Positions 54,483 through 64,000 of a stretch of 64,000 nucleotides of DNA are shown here, in pieces. The stretch is taken from the NCBI RefSeq assembly GCF_030272615.1, contig NC_081406.1, forward strand, positions 458,704,072 through 458,768,071, in the 5' to 3' direction. Origin of the DNA: Cryptomeria japonica. Lineage: Eukaryota; Streptophyta; Pinopsida; Cupressales; Cupressaceae. The notes beneath the pieces were generated by a model. The model was not told the DNA's origin and ran no database searches. It saw nothing but the letters and a program-made list of their open reading frames with translations. The stretch's first letter is position 1; every line of letters begins with the position of its first letter. The translations under genes were made by a program, and so were the position numbers.

Positions 54483-56662
54483 TTCAAAAAAATTAGGCTC
54501 AGTTATAATGTACAATAAATAGCCTACAGATGAGAAATATGGAAATAGTAATGGCACATGATGCTCCAGTGTAGATTATGTATGCAGAACAAGGTCATTG
54601 CTAACATTGTGGAGAAGTACAAAATTATATTTTGGGGATATTATGTCATATGTGGATGATTATTTTGAGAAGGTGAGACTACCTTAGTTTTCCATAAAAA
54701 ATAAATATTGTTTTACCCTAAATGCACAACAAGTGGAACTATATGAGATGACAAATTGACAAAATGTGTTACAATAGGGTAGAGTATTACATAGATGGCA
54801 ATTGTTGAATGTCTTGGGTGTTATGAACAGGTAGAGGAAAGCATTTTCACCAATGGAGGTGAAATACTATCTTTGTATCTTTCGTTGTTTGTGTATGAGA
54901 ATAATATTTCAATGGTGGTGAGATTTGTTTCACGGGGAGAAGTATTCAATTACCATGTGGTAATTATGGGAAGTGCTCCACTGAAAGAGGAAATGAGCAT
55001 GATAGTAAATGCTTTTCATCACAGGTGAAATGTCTTCAAAGGTTTACTTAAGGGTAAAATGCTTTCACCAAGGGAGAAATGACTTTCCACTTAATGGTGC
55101 AATTGTAAGTGAAAGTGTGTTGTGTATTTTGAGGGAAAGTTTTATTATTATTTATAAAGCATAGAAAGTATATAGAAGCATATATTTGAGATATAAAGGG
55201 TAATTGGCTATGACCGGGTGCATGAGGGATTATTTTGAAGAACTATGATTCATAGTGAATAACTTTGTTCTACCAATGGGGCCAATTCATTTTGTGTGAA
55301 ATGGTTATTTTTCACTTAGGTTTTAAATCATTGCAGATTGGGGTATTTTTATTAAACTGCGATTTTATTTCCAAAAGGTGTCACATGTGAAAAATTACTG
55401 AGCATCTTTAGCCAAAGATGGACTTTTGCCATTTCCAATCCAAAGGGAAAGTGAACTGAGCCAAAGAGGATAACATGCTATTAATGGAAGGTTTAGGACA
55501 AAGTGTAGATTTTGAAATTAAACAAGCTACCTAAGTGATTTATTTTTTAAATTTTCAAGGAAATCTATAGCAATCTCAAGGAGAAGGTGCAGGACAACCA
55601 AGGGGAAAAGTGCAGAATTTTGAATTTGCAAAATTCAATAGGAAGAAGTGTAGATTTTGAAGCAGGAATTTTAAATTCTTGAAAATGTATGAGCTAAGAG
55701 GATGCATCCTAGGGTTTCTATAGGGTTTTATTGTGCGTCTCATTTCTCTTTCTTTTCTCATGCTCGGTTTTTAGAGTAGTTTTAGCTAGTAACAAGTTTA
55801 GGAGTTAGAGGCTCTAGAATTTGTGCTCTGAAGTGAGCAATGTAATGCATTGTGTAGGGCTAAATGATAGTTAGAGTTTTGTTTTTAGTTTTTATATGCT
55901 TTATGTCATTAATAGTCACAATCAAAGATGCAATTAATGAATATTGGTTTCTTTACTATTGTCTCCAACATGTATTGGATTTATTTATGAAATAGATAAT
56001 CAAGGATTATTTGGTTTGTCCCAGCAAGTCTGGTGTTCATTCTATTTTTGCTTCTCTTTAAGGAAGAGATTAAAATGCTTGAGTAGGATGTTGCGTAATG
56101 TCTTTTACATGCAGGATCATTAAGTACTATTGCAAGAAAAACTAAGCTAATGGGTGTTGATGTAAGGCATTAATACTTAGATTTTACTAATTACAATTCA
56201 AATAATTTGGGTGTAAGGTTGCATATTGAGAGTAGACTCTGCTTCCCACTAGATGAAGGCACTTGTTATGTGTTTATTTTTAGATTTTCATAATCATTTT
56301 ATCTCCAAGTCTCTTTTATTTTCAGATCATAGGAGTAGGTGTAGAGTAGAAAACTTATCCCAAATGTTGAGTGGTAGTTGACAAGCCAGGATTGTAGCCA
56401 AATCTCAGTTTCATGCACTTTCCTTGGCATATACACATTGGGATATCTACTGAAATTAGTGATGCCTTGAGTCTTGGCAGCTATAAGTTATTTTGGCATT
56501 GCTTAGGTCTACCTTCCTTGGTCTTGCAGATCCAAAAGTGTTGGAGATTTCAATTTTTTGACTGAATCTTGTTCATTTGCCAAATCCATCCTTAAACCTA
56601 TGGATGGGAAAGTGGATAAATCTCTAGGGTTTGGGTATCTATTGATTTGGGAACCAAAAAAC
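54483..56662 (+). repeat. Probable LTR 3' half of a gypsy-type element
   Basis: No gene. 55040-55110 repeats forms of AAGGGTAAAATGCTTTCACC / AAGGGAGAAATGACTTTCC. 55690-55880 (GGATGCATCCTAGGG, then CTATAGGG) looks like an LTR transcribed region. The stretch ends just before the primer-site-like sequence at 56663. LTR limits are not defined. Confidence 0.4.
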
Positions 56663-56680
56663 TGGCGACTCTGTTGGGGA
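56663..56680 (+). promoter_or_regulatory. Primer-binding-site-like sequence 1
   Basis: TGGCGACTCTGTTGGGGA, preceded by AACCAAAAAAC. The form TGGCGACTC..TGGGGA is the usual primer site of several plant gypsy lineages. Confidence 0.65.
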
Positions 56681-56777
56681 TAAGATAATGAAATGTCTTA
56701 AGTCTCCAGTAAAATATTATTAATTTATCATTCTAAAGATTCTAGTGGCCTCCCCATCTGAGATGCAACCAACAGAT

Positions 56778-56795
56778 TGGTAACTCTACTGGGGA
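56778..56795 (+). promoter_or_regulatory. Primer-binding-site-like sequence 2
   Basis: TGGTAACTCTACTGGGGA, 115 bp downstream of the first copy and matching it at 14 of 18 positions. It is followed by ATCAAAGTCATAAATC. Confidence 0.55.
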
Positions 56796-57479
56796 TCAAA
56801 GTCATAAATCCATATGGGAAGAGTCAGCAAAGTGAAGAATCTAAACTTTTGTTTTAGATGTTGAGTGGTTTTTAGCCTGGATGGTCTCTTATAGAAGCGT
56901 GTTTGAAGAAGTTTCAGGTTGCTTTGCTAAAGAAAAGAAGACACAGAATGAAAGAAGACCTTGAATAACTTTCAGTTGTTCAAAAGAACATTCCTTGACA
57001 AATAGGTGGTGACAGATCACATTAAAGAACCTCAAGAACAAATCGAAGAGCTTAGATTTGAAGATCTTTTCAGCCAAAGAAATAAGGCATCAACTGCTGC
57101 AACTTTTCCAAGTATTTTCTTTTGAAGTTTTTGTGAAAACCATAATGTATAAAGTTCTAAAATGAACCCTTATTTGGTGTTACAACACTGGTAAGAAGGG
57201 AAAAATAGTTAGTTTCCAACTTTCATGCTTCTTTGTGCTAAGTTTTAGTCAATGTTTTATGTTGAAAGATGTGTGTTATGTTGTCATAGGTTCATTTAGA
57301 GAGTCCTTAAGTCCTATTTTCAGTGATTATTGTATCATCCTTGCTTAAGACTTTGTTTGAAAGGAAAGAGTCATGGTAAGACTGCAACTGCAAATTGTTT
57401 TTATGAAGAGTTGTAAAGTCAAGAAATATGTATTGTCCTAGTTTTGATCTAGGCATAATGAATAATCAACAACTTGAGA

Positions 57480-57980
57480 AAGGTCCATCTAGAACAGTGT
57501 TCATCCCTCAGAGATATAGACCTTTAAATTTCACACATTCAGGGATACCCAAATCCCTTTCCCATGGAGCTCAAAGATCAAGTACCCTTGTTTCATGCAA
57601 GTGATTCTGAGTGAACAACCAAGCACATACAGTCATTCAATGAGTTTGTTGAATATTTTAGATTCATGCTAAAGATGTTGTCATGAAGTTTTTTGTGAGC
57701 TCTTTGAGAGATAGTGTGAAGGATTGGTATGAAAGTCTACCCTCGCAAAGTATATTTTCATGGCATGATTTCAAAGGCTATTCTTGAGTTGGTTCGATGA
57801 TGACAATGAATTCTATGGATAACCCTTTGAGTCTCAGAATGTACCAACATATGAGAATGTAGTGTATGCACAAGAGCAACATGTGTCAAGTGTTGATAAT
57901 GCTTTTCAATATGTGAATGTCCTTGCTATGCCTATGTATATTCCTCAATATTATGAGAATTTTTGTCAACCTTGAGTCTC
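57480..57980 (+). pseudogene. Gypsy gag fragment
   Basis: A Retrotrans_gag-like stretch is readable: DVVMKFFVSSLRDSVKDWYE, LPSQSIFSWHDFKGY, then after a one-base shift LSWFDDDNEFYG and QNVPTYENV. In gypsy elements the block ALKLF..SL..A..WY.SLP..SI.SW..F is typical. Downstream text (YAQEQHVSSVDNAFQYVNV) is not recognised. It lies about 800 bp after the primer-site-like sequences, as gag should. Confidence 0.7.
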
Positions 57981-58073
57981 ATATGAATGTAGTCCAAGTC
58001 TTATGAATCCACTGGCTTATGTGAGTGTGTAGATGAATATGAAAAGGTTAGAGGTAAATTAGCACATGCACTA

Positions 58074-58379
58074 TTGTCAAGGTTTTGGAAGGAATTGCAA
58101 AGCATTCTCGTAAGCTTCACAGTTGAAGATTCAACATGGAATGATTTATTCTTGCAAATTTATGAACCTAACGCTATTCATTGGCCAAAGGAGTTGAAAC
58201 CAGTTGGTCTAGATCATATTATTGGATGGATTGACATGATTGAAGGTTTCAAGTCTAAGATTGCACTTAATAATGAACATCAATTTGCTGACAATGAAAA
58301 GATGGAACAAGAAAGTGATGAGAATATGCAGATTGGTAGTGATGCCCTATTCATAGTTAAAGAAGAAGCACATTGTTAA
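58074..58379 (+). pseudogene. Unrecognised 101-codon frame after gag fragment
   Basis: Starts MSRFWKELQSILVSFTVED and includes WPKELKPVGLDHIIGW. No family recognised. It follows the gag fragment on the same strand, so it may be a remnant of the same polyprotein. It could be a chance frame. Confidence 0.3.
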
Positions 58380-58669
58380 CCAAAGATAAATATTATTTGT
58401 GAATAACAGATAGATGAGGAATGCACACCTAAAATGGAATGTCAGGATAGCCTAAATATGGATAAATATGACCATCTTGGGGGTTAATTTTTTTTCTTCT
58501 AGAGAGTGACTATGATTTTAAGAAGGTTGTTGGAGATTCAATCTCCCATATTGAAACAAACATATGTTCATATGAATCCATTGAGTTTTCAGGTTGCAAG
58601 GAAGACATTGAAGCTAAGGAGGACCATGCTTTGCAAGAGAATGATGTTGGCGGCCTTGATGAGGACAAC

Positions 58670-58763
58670 ATATATATACATATACATACATACATACATA
58701 CATACATACATACATACATACATACATGCATACATACATACATACATACATACATACATACAC

Positions 58764-58794
<31 letters not shown>

Positions 58795-58877
58795 TTTATA
58801 TATACATATACATACATACATACATACATACATACATACATACATACATGTATCTATACACACACACACACACATAT
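58670..58877 (+). repeat. CATA/CA microsatellite
   Basis: About 208 bp: a TATATA start, long (CATA)n, (CA)n, again (CATA)n and (CA)n. Both strands give spurious ORFs of His/Ile/Tyr or Met/Tyr/Val/Cys repeats. Confidence 0.97.
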
Positions 58878-59337
58878 TTGAAAGATGTTTATAAAGAAAC
58901 CTTAATTAAGATAATATTTAATTATTTTAATTTTTAAAATCTAATTTAAATTTTACAAAAACGTTTTCGAAAAATAGGCTATTAAATAAAGCACAATAAA
59001 ATCAATGGTTTGAAATTATGCACGAATACAACAACACAGTACTAATTCTACCTAATCCTAACTCTAAATGTATATTCTAACACTATTTGTAGGAACTTGA
59101 CACATTGATTCCCTTGTTTCTGTAATGTCATTTAGATGATGCTTCATACATTTCATCTCTTGAATTAAAATAGTTAGAAAAAATTCAATTTTTTTTATTT
59201 ATGTAAAGTTGGAAATTCTTTTCTTTATGAAAATGTAAATTATTTTGTTTATGTTTTATTTATGAAACAAGGGACACAATGCATCAAGTTCCTATCAATA
59301 GCGTTGAGAGAGAGGGGGGTGGGGTAGTCAAAGGATG

Positions 59338-59469
<132 letters not shown>

Positions 59470-59840
59470 ATGGAATGAATGGAGCAAATAAGAGAGAGAT
59501 ATGTAGATAATGAGACATAGATAGAGAGGGAGAGGAGATATTTGAAGAAAAAGATAGAGGGGGAGTAGTTAGAAATAAAGATAGACATAGAGAGATAGGG
59601 ATAGGGGGGGATAAACAAAGAATTTGTCTGTGAGTATTATTAGTTATAAAATCATTTAAAATATATTTATTAGTTAAAAATGACATTCTATATATTTACA
59701 TGATATGAGCTAAAGAGTTATAAATAAATATTTAAAAGATAAAGGTAGATAATATCATTAGAGCATTGTTAGAATATGTTTATCTGAATATTTTAAAATC
59801 CGTATATGTATTCTCAATTTTTAATAGACATAATGAATTT

Positions 59841-59856
59841 CATTGAAGTTAAAGTT
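59841..59856 (+). repeat. LINE-2 target-site duplication, left copy
   Basis: CATTGAAGTTAAAGTT, 16 bp, identical to 60877-60892. Confidence 0.92.
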
Positions 59857-60876
59857 CTGATTAATAAGAAGAATAGGTTTTAAGGACCTAAAACCTTTAA
59901 CAAAGGAGCATATAAAAGTTCATCAATAAGCATCCAGTCCTACTAGGAACAACTTACAAAATGACTAGCAAAAAGGCCAGTCAACCGAAAGGACAACAAA
60001 AGAAAGGAACAACAAAGCAGAAAAACCAAAGAAAGCACAACATAACTAAAAAGACTTAAGGAGATCCGTCACCTTATTCACCAGTTGGTCATAGTTTGCC
60101 ACAGTAGCTTTGAGTTCTTCCATGTTCTTGTTTGGCTTCTTCTCCTTCTTTTTACCTCTGGTCCTTGTTCTAGGTCCTTGCACTTCTCCCGTGCCTTCAA
60201 TGTTAGGTTGAATCTCCAGGGAGTCCTTCTCTTCCTCCAGTTTGCTGATGAGGATTTTTGTATTACCAACTAAGGTCTCCAGTATGTTTAAGCTTTGTTT
60301 TGTAATGATTTTAAGGCATTCTTCAATTTTGTTGACTTTTTTATCAGTTTCTGACATTCTTTGATCCATACCATTATCATTAGTTTTTCTCTCAGTCAGG
60401 TTGTTCTCCATTTGCTCGAACCTGGGGTTGAAGGAATCTCTAATCTCTTTGGCTCTGGAAGTAGTTTTAGTCAAATCCTCAACATATTCTACCATAGATT
60501 TGCCTCCGCCAATACTGATAGTTTCCAGGATTTGGACTCTATGGTTAAGCTTCTTATTATCCTCCACAATTTTCTTGAAACTGGTAATTAGCCAATCAAT
60601 GGTGTCCACAAAACCTTTCAAACCCTCAGGAGGAGGATTTGAGGAGGGTGATTTCTCACTAGAATTATCCTGATCCTTATTGGAGATGTCACCAACAGTG
60701 ATTTTATCAACTTTTCCATCGATCCTCTATTCAAAACCTTCCCCAGTGGTCTCCTCCAAATTTTGGTCGACTTCCGAATTCTTTCTCTACACTTCTTCCT
60801 CTAGCTCCATAACCTTGACTTCCTGTTTCTTTTGTTTGTTCCTTGTTTGAATTTTGGTTTTCCTATTTTGAGGAGA
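59857..60876 (-). mobile_element. LINE-2, 5'-truncated non-LTR element
   Basis: A 1020-bp insertion on the minus strand between identical 16-bp duplications. It carries only the last ORF and the 3' end. The 3' end has a perfect hairpin (AGGTTTTA 59875-59882 and TAAAACCT 59889-59896 on the plus strand, 6-base loop) and the tail TTCTTCTTATTAATCAG. Variable long target duplications and 5' truncation are the signature of target-primed reverse transcription. Confidence 0.85.
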
Positions 60877-60879
60877 CAT
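60056..60879 (-). pseudogene. Coiled-coil ORF of LINE-2
   Basis: From the ATG at 60877-60879, which overlaps the target duplication, the minus strand reads MSPQNRKTKIQTRNKQKKQE, with two stops (about 60789 and 60729), then an open frame to a TAA just upstream of 60056. The body is coiled coil (ITSFKKIVEDNKKLNHRVQI, KKVNKIEECLKIITKQSLNI) with a basic patch RTRTRGKKKEKK near its end. It matches the coiled-coil end of the LINE-1 accessory ORF in order and spacing: ITKQSLNILETLV...ILISKLE versus ITDQNFQILKLSV...ILINRFE. Function unknown. Confidence 0.72.
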
Positions 60880-60892
60880 TGAAGTTAAAGTT
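60877..60892 (+). repeat. LINE-2 target-site duplication, right copy
   Basis: CATTGAAGTTAAAGTT; pairs with 59841-59856. Confidence 0.92.
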
Positions 60893-62779
60893 AATGGACA
60901 CATTGAAGTTAGTTGTTAAGGTGGCGGGACCCACAACTGCCAACCTTTCCTTTTCCATAAGTGTTGGGAAAGAAAAAATAAGGTAGTTATGAATTATGAA
61001 TATTGGCTTGAGACATGTATGGAATAGGATAAGCAATTTAAAATATAAAATTTAATGATTGATTTATGGTTTGTAATATCTAAAATGCTATTTATATTAG
61101 TGAGAAAAGTTATATTATTTCTAAAATGCTATTTACATTTTTAAATATAGAGATATTATTTTTTTTAAATAAATATATACTTAAAATATTGATATTAATA
61201 ATTATGATTAAAAATATAATAATTATTTATTTGGGCGATGTAAATTTTGTTAATAGGTTTTATATTTAATGTTAGTATTCTTATATTTGTGTCTCTCTCA
61301 TTATTGTTTAATGTAGTATTAAATAAGTTTAAAGTAATTTAATAATTATTTATATTATAAAAAAAGAGGTGGGTTTTTATGATATTATTATTAAGTAATT
61401 TATATTACTAAAAATGATGTAACATAGCGATATAATAACATATAATAGTATAATAAAAAATATAGTATTAATAATATGATAACCGTATAATACTAATAGC
61501 ATTAATATAATATTAAATATAAAATATAATACAAATAATATAAATATAAATATAAAATTTATATGAACTTTATACAATTGTAACTCCCATAAAAAACACC
61601 ATCCTTAATAATATTATTATTAGAATTAGAATCCCTTATGAATTCAACTATACCTTTAACTCTCATTCTCATAATAATAATAGGATATAATAGAATAAAA
61701 TAATAATAATATAGCATAACATAATAACAATGAAAATATATTCCAAAAAAAATAAAAACAATGAAAATATATTAATAATAAAAACATAATAAATTTTAAT
61801 TATGGTACTTGAATTAGATATTATAGTACATAATTAGGTTCTGATTTGGGTTAGGGATATGGTTCAATTACAATTCGATTAAAGATTTGAGTATAATAAG
61901 GGATATAATTGTAGTTATGGCTAAGATAGGGTTTAATTAGAGTTATGATTATATTTAAATTAGGGTTAAATTAAATAGCTTTAAGTTAGGGTTAGGTTGA
62001 GGAATTAATTATACTTATCATAAGAGAACTTCCATGATTGTTTATTTTGTTAAATAGTAGGAAAGCATCATGGATGGCGATGTGAGGGAGGAGGTTAGAG
62101 TTTCATGGCTTTAGACATGGTTGTTTTGCACAGTTTCATGATAGATATTTGAACCAAATCTTTCAAAATCCTATTCAATGGCCTTATGAGCATTCTTGGG
62201 AGGATCAACTAAAGGAAAGGAAATTGCCAATTTTGGGAAAACATCAATTTTTCTTGGACCATCCCCAAACATCCAAAATCTGTTGGGCTTTGCTAAAATA
62301 TTTTCTTGTCCCGAAGGAGGTTTTAAGAAATTTCAAGATAAAATGGGGTGACCAAAAGAGAAGGTCATGCCAAAATCAGGGGAGAAGGTGTAGGTTGAAA
62401 TGATCCCAAAAAAATGATTATAGTTCAAATAGGAAATGAAGCCTACCAATATGTAGTCAAAATGCTTTGAGAAACGGATTTCTTCATGAAATGGGCCAGA
62501 AAATGGATAAAGGGGGCTTCACTCAGTGAACTTGTGTTATATCACCTACATTCATGACATACTAAAGAATCTCCCTATCAAAAAAATTGCCCTAAAATCC
62601 TTTTTTTCCACCCCCTCCCAATACACAGCCTGAATTAAAAGACCTCTTATTTGCCCAAAATATTACATTTTTCATAGCCCAAATTAAAAACCCCCCTATT
62701 CACCAATGGGCAATATATTGCACCCTCATTTTTCGGATATTAAACCCCACAATATGAATGCACGTGATATGATATTGCC
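60893..62779 (+). other. AT-rich region without recognised gene
   Basis: 61000-61800 is extremely AT-rich with irregular ATAATA words. 61840-62010 has scattered TTAGGGTTA-like words. A frame at 62149-62403 (FQNPIQWPYEHSWEDQ) has no recognised family; it may be the upstream part of the ORF1 fragment that follows. Confidence 0.5.
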
Positions 62780-64000
62780 TTTTTAGTGAAGCCCTCGTGG
62801 AATGGATTATGTGCACTAGGGTGTGCAAGTAGTGTGGTGAACAATGGGGTAAGAATTTTATTCTAGAAACCCTTCCTAATGGTTAGTTGTGAAAGCTAGG
62901 GAGAAGTTGTGGATCCTAAACAATGACCCTTTTTTATGGTTGGGGTGAGCTTTTTTATTAGAGACTAGTACCCAAATTTTGACCCAACCAAAGCCACTGT
63001 TTATGAAATCCCTATTTGGGTTCATCTTTATAATTTATCGCAAGAATATTAGGATATGGAAACATTGTAAATCATTGATAATAGAATTGGTAAATTCTTA
63101 AAGGTAAATGAAGCTTTGGAAAATCAGGATTCTAGGATGTATGCTTGGATCTATATTCTTTGGAGACCTCATCCTCCCTCACCTAAGGATATAGAGATTG
63201 GGACAAAAAAGACCTTTGGTGGCAACATATAGAAGTAGAAGAGATTGTTGAGAATTACAAAGTGTGTAGATATTTATGGCACCCAACAAAGGATTGTGTG
63301 GTTTTTAAAAAAGGAAAAGGTTGGGAGGATGACCTTCTTCTCAGCAAGTTAGCCAATGTTGATTAGGTAATGGTAGTTAGAGTGTTTGACATTTATCAGC
63401 CATGAGATGAGGAAGGAGAGCCCCCTTTAAGCAAAGAGAATTGCCATCTAGTGTCTCTGGAGGAAGAGGTCCATGGTTTCCACCCTATTGAAAACTTGGA
63501 GAAAGAGTTAAAGGATATATTGAAAGAGAGCATAGGTTTTGGTATCCTAAATCATTCAAAAGGGGCTCATCAAGATGGCTTGTCAAACACCAATTAGTAT
63601 AGTATGAAAAAAGTGAAGAAATATCAAGAGAAGGAAACCATGGGAATAGAGATTAGTTCGAGTATAGAGATTGATACAACATGAATTTCAAAGGCTTAGG
63701 GGGTGGAAAACTTGGGGTTGGTAGAGGAGGAATATCTCAGTCAACATTCATCTCAGCGAGGGAAGGATTTGCTTGAAAGTTGAGACAGTGGATCCAACTT
63801 TGGAAAAGTTGAATGTCTTAGAGTTGGAAAAATTCTCACTCATGGTGATGAAGGAGGGAGAAATTTTAGTTAGCTGAGGGGGAGATTGGTCTTGATATTC
63901 TTATCATGGATATTCAAATTTCCCTAGAGAAAATTTCCCAATCTAGGGGATACGCAAAGTTATCATTCCCTAAGCGAAAGGGATTAAGGATGAGGAAGGC
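62780..64000 (+). pseudogene. LINE ORF1 fragment (DUF4283-like)
   Basis: Text around 62900-63210 reads LWILNNDPFLWL, then KATVYEIPIWVHLYNLSQEY-DMETL, IDNRIGKFLKVNEAL and RMYAWIYILWRP. This order, with a WV-L-NL-EYW block followed by IG..IGK, is that of the DUF4283 region of plant LINE ORF1, an RNA-binding protein. A stop replaces the usual Trp after EY (TGG->TAG, near 63050). A remnant CRYLWHPTKDC lies where the zinc knuckle is expected (63266-63300). A low-complexity C-terminal part with stops runs to the end of the window. It could be the start of another LINE continuing to the right. Confidence 0.6.

Noticed and set aside
54795-55028. 77-codon ORF in AT-rich DNA
   Set aside because: No family recognised and surrounded by LTR-like non-coding sequence.
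58506-58937. ORFs with His/Ile/Tyr or Cys/Val/Met repeats
   Set aside because: Translations of the CATA/CA microsatellite in various frames.
61840-62010. Telomere-like TTAGGG/GGGTTA words
   Set aside because: The words are scattered at irregular spacing without tandem TTTAGGG units, so this is not an interstitial telomere.

Overview
This window is plant nuclear DNA made almost entirely of old, nested retroelements. I found no intact cellular gene, rRNA, tRNA or CRISPR array. The long tRNA-iMet- and tRNA-Asp-primed LTR elements, the very high density of decayed copies, the retroelement-type plant mobile domain (PMD) gene and the AT-rich non-coding repeats suggest a gymnosperm, probably a conifer. 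That assignment is inference; no marker gene proves it.

Layout. 1-3032: 3' half of a Ty1/copia element (copia-1). 3033-5035, 16445-18581 and 29615-31349: one LINE (endonuclease, reverse transcriptase, zinc-binding region, RNase H and an extra 3' ORF), split by copia-1, by a complete copia element (copia-2, 5036-16439) and by a complete Ty3/gypsy element (gypsy-1, 18582-29609). The LINE ends inside a gypsy gag-protease fragment (31350-32935). 32936-36335 and 44186-44600: pieces of PMD genes, one on + and one on -, forming an inverted duplication. The minus-strand copy is split by an LTR element without pol (36336-44185). 45788-46600: polypurine tract and 3' LTR of another gypsy-type element, which may have carried the PMD gene in antisense. 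46600-58400: AT-rich non-coding remnants, a 94-bp triple repeat, an 83-bp duplication, two primer-site-like sequences and a gag fragment. 58670-59465: two microsatellites. 59857-60876: a 5'-truncated LINE on the minus strand with a 16-bp target duplication. 62780-64000: a LINE ORF1 fragment that runs off the window.

Insertion order is readable. Removing copia-2 (CTTAC/CTTAG), gypsy-1 (GGGGG) or the pol-less element (GCTAT/ACTAT) restores the reading frame of the host sequence at each junction. Every coding region is broken. The breaks are mostly C->T or G->A, many of them CAG->TAG, and several hit catalytic residues; this fits long silencing by cytosine methylation.

Three observations stand out. 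(1) The copia-type LTRs carry an array of short hairpins whose loops are conserved (CTAACA, TTAACC or close variants) while the stem sequences differ but still pair. (2) Three different retroelement classes here (LINE, gypsy, pol-less LTR element) carry a non-pol accessory ORF of the same layout: globular N-terminal region, K/E-rich linker, coiled coil. (3) Two LINE copies end in a 3' hairpin with unrelated stem sequences followed by a similar tail.
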